Notes under the pieces: model-generated
The model's input: only the letters and a program-made list of their open reading frames with translations
What the model was told of the DNA's origin: nothing
Database searches by the model: none
Source of the DNA: an uncultured Prevotella sp.
GTDB taxonomy: Bacteria > Bacteroidota > Bacteroidia > Bacteroidales > Bacteroidaceae
Direction of reading: 5' to 3'
DNA length: 6,956 nt
Assembly: GCA_947303825.1 (NCBI GenBank)
Contig: CAMYZK010000133.1
Location: forward strand, 1-6,956
Translations under genes and position numbers: made by a program
Shown: piece by piece, positions 1 to 6,358 of the stretch
How the letters are laid out: each line of letters begins with the position of its first letter
Position numbering within the stretch: position 1 is the first letter of the stretch

Positions 1-3000
1 GATGGACAGCCGATGTCACCCCCGGAGCTTCCAACGCCACTGCCACCTTTGCCAGCCAGCGTCTTGACGCACCTGTCGTAGACACCGGCAGCTGCCTCTT
101 CACTGGCTCGATGAAGGTTAACGTCAGTATTCCCGAAGGAGCCACACTGATGTACACCACCAACGGCAGCCTGCCCTCATCGCCCACCGAAGCCGTGGAG
201 CTGCCCTGGATAGAACAAGTGAAAAACGGTGACTGTGAAGGGAGTGATGCCAGCAACCTGCTCACCAAGAACGGCGAGAGCAGCAGCGTGGTGAAAAAGA
301 TTACCGACGGCATAGGCTACAACGGCTCGCGCGGCATCAAGGTGCACGCCGTAAGCAACGCCACCAAAGCGTCGCAGACGCAATTCTACGTCTATACTCC
401 CAACTATACCTGGAAGACGGGCGACCGCTTTCGTTTCCGCATGAAGGTGCGTGCCGACAAGGCTGCCACCATCACGGCCATCGCCCAAAAGAAATATGGC
501 GAGAACATAGGCAACGGTGTGAGCATGCTGGCAGGCTCTTACAACGTCACCACCGAGTGGCAGGAGATTACCTTCGAGGGTACCCTCACCGCCCAGCAGG
601 CTGGCGAAGAGCAAAGCTGGGGCTGGTGGCCCACCACAAGCTACACGCTGAAGACCATTGCCTTCAACCTGAACGAAGACAAGACCCTGGAGAACAACTA
701 CTATTTCGACGACATCTCGTGGGAGTCGCTGCCCGATGGCTATACCGACAATCCCAGCAAGGAGAGCAAGGACGGCGTGTTTACCATTGCATCGACAACG
801 TCCCTCACCGTCCGCCTCTTCCAGGACGGCTACCTGCCCAGCGTGCCAGTAACGCGCAGCTATATCAAGACCGGCAACAAGTATACCCTTCCCGTCGTGT
901 CGATCGTTGGCGACAAGACATTTTTCACCGACCCGAAGATAGGACTCGACTGCGACGGCGACGGTACCAACGGCAAGACCGGTAACGGCCAGAACCAGCC
1001 CAGGAACTACAACCAGCCCTGGGACCGCCCCGTGAACGTCAGCTTCCTGTCGCCCGAAGGCGAGATGCTCCACAATCAGGACGTGAACATAAAAGTCTCC
1101 GGCGGATGGACCCGCTCACAGCGCTACCGCTCATTCAAGCTGAAGGCAAGCAAGCTGTTCGACGGTCAGAACAGGTACGACTACTCCTTCTTCCCGCAAA
1201 AGCCCTACATCCGCAGCAAGACCCTGCTGGTGCGTAATGGCGGCAATGATGTGTGGAACCATAATGCCCGCTTCATGGACCCAGCCCTCGAGACCATCAT
1301 ACAGCGGTCGGGCATCGATCTCGACGTGCAGTCATACGTGCCAGTCATAGAATATGTGAACGGCGAGCTGCGCGGTGTGCTGAACCTGCGCGAGCCTAAC
1401 AACGACGACTTTGCATACGCCAACTTCGGCTACGACGACGAAGAGCTGGACGCCTTCGAGAACATGGTGATGAAGAACGGCAACGACAGCGTGCTCAACC
1501 GCATCTTCGAGCTGGGCCGCCACATCAACGATGAAGGAGCCTACGACGAGCTGGTCACCCTGCTTGATATTGACGAGTTCACCAACTACATGGCCGCCAC
1601 CATGTTCCTCGACAACGATGACTGGCCCAACAACAACATGAAGGCATACCGCAGTCAGCACGACGGACGCTACCGCTTCATCAGCTTCGACCTGGACTTT
1701 GCTTTCTCTCTGCGCAACTTCAACAAACACAGCGACGACCCCTTCAGCTACTTCCTCGACTTCAAGGATGCCAGCACCGTCAGCGGTGAGGGGAACCTGA
1801 ACCGCGAGATAGTACGCCTGCTCCTCAACCTGCTGGGGCACAGTGATTACCGCAGGAAGTTTATCGACACGTTCTGTCTGATGGGAGGCAGCGTCTTTGA
1901 GTACAATCGTGTCTGTTCTATCGTCGACGAGCTGCTTGCCAACGTGAAGCCCATGTGCCAGCTCATGAAGCAGCAAGGCATTAACGACGGTCACGACCCT
2001 GACCGCGCTGCCACTACTATCAAGAACAAGCTGAAGGGACGCTCTAAGAAGATGGCTGGTCACCTGAAGAGCTTCTCTTATGCAAAGCTCAGCTCCACGG
2101 CACAAGCCGTCAGGCTGACCGCCGATGTCGAGGGAGCCCGCCTGTACGTCAATGGTCTGGAAGTACCCTATTCCGATTTCGACGGACATCTCTTCGCTCC
2201 TGTCGAGCTGTCGGCCAAGGCACCTGTAGGCTATCGCTTCGCTGGCTGGGAGAAAGGCACAGAACTCTATCCCGAGGAAACCATCCAGCTGCCTGCCGGC
2301 ACTACCGTCAGCCTGAACGCCCACTTCGAGCCGCTTGGCGAAGACGCTATCAAGGCCCAGGGCATCAACCCCGTGCGCATCAACGAGGTGAGTGCTGCCA
2401 ACGGCATCTATGTCAACGACTATTTCAAACGCAACGACTGGGTGGAGCTTTACAACACCACCGGCCAGCCCATCGACGTGGCGGGCATGTACCTCAGCGA
2501 CAACCCGAACAAATTGAAGAAATACAAGATTGCAAAGGGTAGCGGCACGGCCGAGACCGTCATCCCCGCCCACGGCTATCTTATCGTATGGTGTGACAAG
2601 CTTGAGCCGCTCTCTCAGCTCCACGCCTCTTTCAAGCTTGCCGCCGAGGGAGGTGACGTGCTCCTTACCGCCGCCGATGAGTCGTGGACCGACCGTCTCA
2701 CCTATACCGCTCTGAACAGTGACCAGACAGCAGGCCGCTATCCCGACGGCACTGGCGACGTGGTGCTGATGAACGTCCCCACCGTCGCTGCAGCCAACAC
2801 CCGTTCGTCCTACTCTGTAGGTATGGAGCAACCCTACACCAATGGCATTTGCGACCTTCTGGCCACGGCTACCGAGTTCAACGTGCGCTATGCTGTCAAT
2901 GCCCTCTCCATACGCAGTAAGGCGAGCAACGCCAACGGTGCCTCTACGGCACTCCGTGTTGCCATTACAAACCTTGGCGGACAGTCGGTCTATAAAACTA

Positions 3001-3122
3001 CGGCCGCCCTGTCCAATGGCTATGCTATGGTATCGCTCTCCCAACTCCCCGCCGGCATCTATATGGCTACTGTCACCGATGCCCAGAGCCGGGTGGTCAC
3101 TTGCAAGTTCTTAAAAAAGTGA
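1..3122 (+). CDS. CotH kinase-like multidomain secreted protein with T9SS sorting domain (5' partial)
   Basis: The frame is open from the first base (complete codons from position 3), so the ATG at 111 is internal and the real start is upstream. Residues are counted from that ATG. Before it, TPGASN resembles the end of a lamin-tail domain. Next comes a chitobiase-C-like domain, split into residues 3-24 (YTTNGS) and 212-252 (SLTVRLF, DGYLPS), around a jelly-roll, CBM-like domain at about 34-206 (VKNGDCEG at the start, NNYYFDDISW at the end). A CotH-type domain spans about 258-655. Its marks are RGVLNLREPNNDDF near 421, DNDDWPNNN near 501 and FISFDLDFAF near 523; the acidic residues and Asn fit the metal/nucleotide site of this atypical kinase fold. 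An InlB-like repeat (GYRFAGW) covers about 664-740 and a lamin-tail domain (INEVSAANG, NDWVELYN) about 752-895. The end, about 922-1003, has VSLSQLPAGIYMATV and KFLKK, as in T9SS type A sorting domains. I infer an extracellular, probably surface-attached protein; its substrate is unknown. Confidence 0.88.
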   Translation, partial: WTADVTPGASNATATFASQRLDAPVVDTGSCLFTGSMKVNVSIPEGATLMYTTNGSLPSSPTEAVELPWIEQVKNGDCEGSDASNLLTKNGESSSVVKKITDGIGYNGSRGIKVHAVSNATKASQTQFYVYTPNYTWKTGDRFRFRMKVRADKAATITAIAQKKYGENIGNGVSMLAGSYNVTTEWQEITFEGTLTAQQAGEEQSWGWWPTTSYTLKTIAFNLNEDKTLENNYYFDDISWESLPDGYTDNPSKESKDGVFTIASTTSLTVRLFQDGYLPSVPVTRSYIKTGNKYTLPVVSIVGDKTFFTDPKIGLDCDGDGTNGKTGNGQNQPRNYNQPWDRPVNVSFLSPEGEMLHNQDVNIKVSGGWTRSQRYRSFKLKASKLFDGQNRYDYSFFPQKPYIRSKTLLVRNGGNDVWNHNARFMDPALETIIQRSGIDLDVQSYVPVIEYVNGELRGVLNLREPNNDDFAYANFGYDDEELDAFENMVMKNGNDSVLNRIFELGRHINDEGAYDELVTLLDIDEFTNYMAATMFLDNDDWPNNNMKAYRSQHDGRYRFISFDLDFAFSLRNFNKHSDDPFSYFLDFKDASTVSGEGNLNREIVRLLLNLLGHSDYRRKFIDTFCLMGGSVFEYNRVCSIVDELLANVKPMCQLMKQQGINDGHDPDRAATTIKNKLKGRSKKMAGHLKSFSYAKLSSTAQAVRLTADVEGARLYVNGLEVPYSDFDGHLFAPVELSAKAPVGYRFAGWEKGTELYPEETIQLPAGTTVSLNAHFEPLGEDAIKAQGINPVRINEVSAANGIYVNDYFKRNDWVELYNTTGQPIDVAGMYLSDNPNKLKKYKIAKGSGTAETVIPAHGYLIVWCDKLEPLSQLHASFKLAAEGGDVLLTAADESWTDRLTYTALNSDQTAGRYPDGTGDVVLMNVPTVAAANTRSSYSVGMEQPYTNGICDLLATATEFNVRYAVNALSIRSKASNANGASTALRVAITNLGGQSVYKTTAALSNGYAMVSLSQLPAGIYMATVTDAQSRVVTCKFLKK

Positions 3123-3133
3123 ACCACTTTTTT
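3113..3133. terminator. Symmetric hairpin over the CotH stop codon, possible bidirectional terminator
   Basis: The arms AAAAAAGTG (3113-3121) and CACTTTTTT (3125-3133) are perfectly complementary over 9 bp around a 3-nt loop. The TGA stop of the CotH gene (3120-3122) lies in the left arm and loop. Because the arms are A- and T-rich, the hairpin ends in a run of six T on either strand, which would suit termination of both converging genes. The stem has only three G-C pairs, two of them beside the loop, so it is weak for an intrinsic terminator. The function is inferred. Confidence 0.4.
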
Positions 3134-3184
3134 GAGTTGGTGAGTTTTTGAGTTGGTGAGTTTTTGAGTTGGTGAGTTTTTGAG
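3129..3184. repeat. Tandem minisatellite of seven alternating octamers (16-bp period)
   Basis: TTTTTGAG (A) and TTGGTGAG (B) alternate as A-B-A-B-A-B-A without an error over exactly 56 bp, that is three and a half copies of a 16-bp unit. The two octamers differ at only two bases, so the 16-bp unit probably arose from an 8-bp one. The array starts inside the right arm of the hairpin after the CotH gene and fills much of the gap between two convergent genes. Each unit contains TGA, and a 16-bp period rotates the frame, so the array blocks all three forward frames. The function is unknown; slippage expansion is likely. Confidence 0.9.
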
Positions 3185-3223
3185 TCTATCTTTAACCTAT
3201 CATTTTTCATCTGAAGAAGTCTT

Positions 3224-5602
3224 TCATCTTCTGATTGTGTTGAGCTTGGCTTTCGGAGCCATCACGTTGTGCACCTCCTCGGTATAGGCACCCACCCGTG
3301 CAGTAACCTTCTGGCGAATGTCACGGCTGCTGGCTCCTATGCAGAAGGCATACTGTCCGGCTTCTACCAGCCAGCGGCTGCCGCCCTCGTCGAAGGAGGC
3401 CAGCTGGCGCAGGTCTATCGGCATGGTGAGCTGCTGGCTCTCTCCGGGCTGTAGTTGTCGTGTCTTGGCAAAGGCCTTCAGCTCGTGTACGGGCTTCTCG
3501 ATGGTGCCTGCGGGAGCTTCGACATACACCTGTGCCACCTCCTTGCCTGCCACCTTGCCGGTGTTCTTCACCGTGACGCTCACGGTGATGGTATTGCCAG
3601 CCACCTTCACGGTAGGCTTGCTGTAGTCGAAGGTGGTGTAGCTCAGGCCATAGCCGAAGGGATAGGCCACAGCCTTGTTGAACGTGTCGAAATAGCGATA
3701 GCCCACATAGATGTCCTCCTCGTGGTTGACGTAATCGACCAGAGGTATGTCCCTACCCCACGTCTCCATGTTGGAGTATGTGTACATGTCATACCCCAGG
3801 GGGAAGTTCTTGGTCGAAGGATGGTCGGTGGCTGCTATGGGCCACGTCATGGTAAGCCTGCCGCTGGGGTTTGCCTTTCCTGTCAGCACGTCGGCCACGC
3901 TGTTGCCTCCCTCCATGCCAGGCTGCCAAGCCACGAGGATGGCATCGGCACGGTCGCGCCAGGAAGCCGTCTCGATGACCGAGCCGCTGTTGATGATGAC
4001 GATGACGGGCTTTCCCTCGGCATGGAACTGACTGCTCACACGCTCTATCATGGCCTTCTCCTGGCTTGAAAGGTTGAACTCGCCTTCTATCTGGCGGTCT
4101 ATACCCTCTCCTGCCTGACGGCCAATGGTTATGATGGCAGCATCGGCCTCCTTCACCTCGTGGACCACGCATCGCTCAGTAATCTCTATCTCGTCGAGCT
4201 TGGGCTGTCCCTGGTCTAGGAACCACATCATGGGGTTCTTGTCGGCCTTGAGCTTTGCGGCGGCATACTTAACATAGTTCTGATAGATCTCCGTAAGCAG
4301 CGGAGTGGTCTTCACACCAGCATTTTTCAGGCCGTTAAGCATGTCAACCACGTATGGCACGTTGACGGCTCCAGAACCCAGTCCACCGGAGAAGAAGTCA
4401 TAGCTATTCACTCCAAAGAGTGCTACTGTCTTAAGGTTGTGCATGGGCAGGCACGGCTCTGCCGTCTGTGCTCCGTGCATGGTGAACAGCGCATTCTTGA
4501 GCAGCACCATTCCCTCGGTGGCACTCTGGCGTGTCACCTCGGCATGAGCCTTCAGGTCGGGACTGTTAGAGAACTTATACCCCTTGAACCTAGGTGTCTT
4601 GACGATGTACTCCAGCATGCGGCGCACATTGCGGTCTACCAGGCTGATGTCCAGTTGGCCCTCCTTGACAGCCTTGACAATGTCGTCGGCCTGGTCAGGA
4701 TAGCCCGGCATCATAAGGTCGTTGCCGGCCTCCACCTCCTGCTCGGTGGGCAGCTTCTTGCGCTTCCCTATCCAGTCGGTCTCGACAATGCCGTCGAACC
4801 CCCACTCGTCGCGCAGAATGGTGGTAAGCATGTCTTTGTTGCCCTGTGCATAGACACCGTTGATAATGTTGTACGACGACATGATGGTCCAGGGTTTTGA
4901 CTCGCGTACCATCATCTCGAAGCCACGCAGGTAGAGCTCGCGCAGTGCTCTCTGAGACACACGCTCGTCTACGCGTGTGCGATCGCTCTCCTGTGAGTTG
5001 ACGGCAAAGTGCTTCGGGCTTGTGCCCACACCCCGGCTCTGCACGCCTTTCACCACAGCCGCTCCCATGCGTCCGGTGATAACGGGGTCTTCGCTGAAGT
5101 ACTCAAAGTTGCGTCCGCACAGGGGGTTGCGATGCAGGTTCATGCCAGGTCCCAACACCACGTCGCAGCCATACTCCAGGGTCTCGTTGCCTATGGCACG
5201 CCCCACCTGTTCCACCAGGTCGGTGTTCCATGTCGATGCGAGGCAAGTGCCTATGGGAAAACCTGTGGCATAATAGGTCTTGGTGTCGCCGCTCCTATGT
5301 GCGTCGATGTGCACACCTGCAGGGCCGTCGGCCATCACCGTAGCGGGGATGCCCAGCCGGTCGATGGCTACTGTGATGCCTGCTGCACCGGCCACAAGTT
5401 TCTTCTGGCGTCCAAGCATCGCCCCGCTTCCCACGAAACTGTCGTTGCCACCTCCCACTAGCATCTGTGCCTTCTCTTCGAGGGTCATGGCCGCCATCAC
5501 CTCGTCTATATTGTCGGTTCTAAGCTTAGGTGCCTGCTGGGCAAGCGATGTTGCTGTCATTGTTGCAGCCGTCATAATAAGTATTGCTTTTAGTAGTTTC
5601 AT
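3224..5602 (-). CDS. Glycoside hydrolase family 3 enzyme (beta-glucosidase/beta-xylosidase type), secreted
   Basis: This is a complete 792-residue retaining exo-glycosidase of family GH3, which removes single sugars from the non-reducing end of oligosaccharides. Residues 1-21 form a signal peptide (Lys near the start, hydrophobic stretch, cleavage probably after SLA). The N-terminal barrel has MADGPAG (Asp92), GRNFEYFSEDP from 163, SPKHFAVN (Lys197-His198) and GFDGIVETDW, where Asp276 fits the catalytic nucleophile. The alpha/beta sandwich has GRQAGEGIDR, where Glu499 is the likely acid/base, then NPSGRLTMTWP. An FnIII-like domain follows from about 665 (VTVKNTGKVAGKEVAQVYV). The length suits the three-domain form without a PA14 insert. 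The start lies 33 bp after the FKBP stop; the spacer is AT-rich, without a clear Shine-Dalgarno or promoter, which suggests co-transcription. There is no lipobox, so the product is periplasmic or released. Glucosidase versus xylosidase or other specificity cannot be read from sequence alone. Confidence 0.95.
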   Translation of the reverse strand: MKLLKAILIMTAATMTATSLAQQAPKLRTDNIDEVMAAMTLEEKAQMLVGGGNDSFVGSGAMLGRQKKLVAGAAGITVAIDRLGIPATVMADGPAGVHIDAHRSGDTKTYYATGFPIGTCLASTWNTDLVEQVGRAIGNETLEYGCDVVLGPGMNLHRNPLCGRNFEYFSEDPVITGRMGAAVVKGVQSRGVGTSPKHFAVNSQESDRTRVDERVSQRALRELYLRGFEMMVRESKPWTIMSSYNIINGVYAQGNKDMLTTILRDEWGFDGIVETDWIGKRKKLPTEQEVEAGNDLMMPGYPDQADDIVKAVKEGQLDISLVDRNVRRMLEYIVKTPRFKGYKFSNSPDLKAHAEVTRQSATEGMVLLKNALFTMHGAQTAEPCLPMHNLKTVALFGVNSYDFFSGGLGSGAVNVPYVVDMLNGLKNAGVKTTPLLTEIYQNYVKYAAAKLKADKNPMMWFLDQGQPKLDEIEITERCVVHEVKEADAAIITIGRQAGEGIDRQIEGEFNLSSQEKAMIERVSSQFHAEGKPVIVIINSGSVIETASWRDRADAILVAWQPGMEGGNSVADVLTGKANPSGRLTMTWPIAATDHPSTKNFPLGYDMYTYSNMETWGRDIPLVDYVNHEEDIYVGYRYFDTFNKAVAYPFGYGLSYTTFDYSKPTVKVAGNTITVSVTVKNTGKVAGKEVAQVYVEAPAGTIEKPVHELKAFAKTRQLQPGESQQLTMPIDLRQLASFDEGGSRWLVEAGQYAFCIGASSRDIRQKVTARVGAYTEEVHNVMAPKAKLNTIRR

Positions 5603-5635
5603 ATCGTGTTAGGTTTTTAAAATTTAGTGTTTCAA

Positions 5636-6289
5636 TCATCGTTTCTGCCGACTGTTCCACGAGGGCATTCCCGTTCCCGCCGGACTGAAGTCTATCAGCA
5701 CTATGTCGAAGACGAGAACGCTGTGGCCAGGTATTGAGCCGCTGCTGTTGCCGTCGCTGCCATAGCCCAGTTCGCTGGGGATATACACCAGCCAGTGGTC
5801 GCCACGGTGCATGTTCTGCAGTGCAGTAGCGTATCCGTCAATCATACGTGAGACGAGCACCTTGGTAGAGTAGCCTGTAGCAACAGAGAATGTGCCGTAG
5901 GCTGTCTCGTCAAAGACATAGCCCTCTGGATATGTGGCAGAGGGAATGAGGCGGCCCCGGTACATCACCCTCACACTGTCGGTATAGGCAGGGCTGTCGG
6001 TACCGCTGTTTTCCTTCAGTTTCTTTACATAGATATAATCGTCTGTGTCGTGCACATCCGATGCGTTGAGCGAGTAGTTGAGTATACGCTGCCACTGCAT
6101 GGGGTTGGCATCGAGCGAGTCGGCGAGAGAAGCAAAAAACACCTCGTTGCGCTGCTGCCAGTTGTCCCACTCGGTGGGTTCAGTCTCCTCTTCGCTACAG
6201 GAGGAGAACAAAACCAACAAGCCCATCCCCAACCCCTCCCAAAGGGAGGGGCTTTTAAATAGTTTTGCTATTGTTTTGATAATAAACAT
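5636..6289 (-). CDS. FKBP-type peptidyl-prolyl cis-trans isomerase, putative surface lipoprotein
   Basis: The 217-residue product is a lipoprotein with a C-terminal FKBP domain, which would catalyse cis-trans isomerisation at proline and assist folding in the envelope. The signal peptide ends LLVLFSSC, with Cys31 as the lipidated residue. The following SEEETE fits the acidic export signal that sends Bacteroidetes lipoproteins to the cell surface. Residues 35-95 resemble the helical linker of such proteins. The FKBP fold runs from about 96 to 201. Pocket residues kept are Tyr110, Phe126-Asp127, Ile150, Tyr176 (SELGYG) and Phe194; the usual tryptophan of the GW motif is Tyr153. Residues 13-23 (SPSLWEGLGMG) are encoded by a palindromic repeat and look inserted into the signal peptide. 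The start at 6289 is chosen because it gives a basic N-terminus; Met22 would leave a very short one with no Lys or Arg. No strong Shine-Dalgarno is seen. The gene follows glyS by 69 bp and precedes GH3 by 33 bp. Confidence 0.9.
   Translation of the reverse strand: MFIIKTIAKLFKSPSLWEGLGMGLLVLFSSCSEEETEPTEWDNWQQRNEVFFASLADSLDANPMQWQRILNYSLNASDVHDTDDYIYVKKLKENSGTDSPAYTDSVRVMYRGRLIPSATYPEGYVFDETAYGTFSVATGYSTKVLVSRMIDGYATALQNMHRGDHWLVYIPSELGYGSDGNSSGSIPGHSVLVFDIVLIDFSPAGTGMPSWNSRQKR
6221..6253 (-). repeat. Palindromic repeat copy A, inside the FKBP signal-peptide coding sequence
   Basis: Read on the minus strand this 33-bp segment begins with the arm CCCCTCCC, then a 3-nt loop TTT and the arm GGGAGGGG, giving an 8-bp perfect stem (6233-6240 with 6244-6251). 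A G-rich tail TTGGGGATGGGC follows. It is exactly 11 codons and reads SPSLWEGLGMG. A related sequence lies at 6325-6354 in the opposite orientation, so this is a repeat and not ordinary coding sequence. From memory, peptides of the SPSLWEGLG type turn up in many unrelated predicted Bacteroidetes proteins, as expected of a dispersed palindromic element. The stem would form in the mRNA about 39-57 bases from the A of the start codon. Confidence 0.8.
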
Positions 6290-6324
6290 TACTGAATAAT
6301 AAAAGGGAATATCTGGATTAGAAC

Positions 6325-6354
6325 GCCCCTCCCTTGGGGAGGTTTTGGGTGGGC
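6325..6354 (+). repeat. Palindromic repeat copy B, in the glyS-FKBP spacer
   Basis: Read on the plus strand it is GCCCCTCCC, TT, GGGGAGG, then TTTTGGGTGGGC. It matches copy A (read on the minus strand) with a few substitutions and small length changes. Its own stem is shorter, CCTCCC (6328-6333) with GGGAGG (6337-6342). It begins four bases after the glyS stop codon and takes up almost half of the 69-bp spacer. The rest of the spacer, 6290-6324, is AT-rich and contains no promoter I can defend. The stem could act in mRNA 3'-end stability, but on the glyS strand it is not followed by a T run, so I do not call it a terminator. Confidence 0.75.
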
Positions 6355-6358
6355 CTGT

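Noticed and set aside
111..113. ATG at 111 as the start of the CotH gene
   Set aside because: The same frame is open to the window edge and encodes a plausible lamin-tail ending (TPGASN) before it. The product from 111 would also lack a signal peptide, which a T9SS-sorted protein needs.
177..1073. Minus-strand open frame of 298 codons opposite the first part of the CotH gene
   Set aside because: It is low in motif content and valine/glycine-rich, and the plus-strand frame has clear domain matches throughout the same stretch.
1332..3044. Long minus-strand open frame of 570 codons opposite the CotH gene
   Set aside because: It lies wholly antisense to a well-supported domain-rich gene. Its product is rich in Val, Gly, Leu and His and shows no recognisable motif, as expected from the mirror of a GC-rich gene with few stops.
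3209..3235. Imperfect hairpin over the GH3 stop codon as a terminator
   Set aside because: The stem pairs 8 of 9 bases around a 9-nt loop, but no T run follows on the GH3 strand, so the hairpin at 3113-3133 is the better candidate.
3455..4069. Plus-strand open frame of 204 codons opposite the GH3 gene
   Set aside because: It is antisense to conserved GH3 motifs and reads as a shadow frame with no recognisable domain.
6221..6260. Copy A read as a plus-strand intrinsic terminator (GC stem followed by CTTTT)
   Set aside because: No plus-strand gene lies upstream to be terminated, only four T follow the stem, and the segment is better explained as a dispersed repeat inside the FKBP gene.
6221..6354. 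The repeat pair as an insertion sequence or CRISPR array
   Set aside because: There are only two diverged copies in opposite orientations, the interval is under 100 bp with no transposase, and there are no regular direct repeats and spacers.
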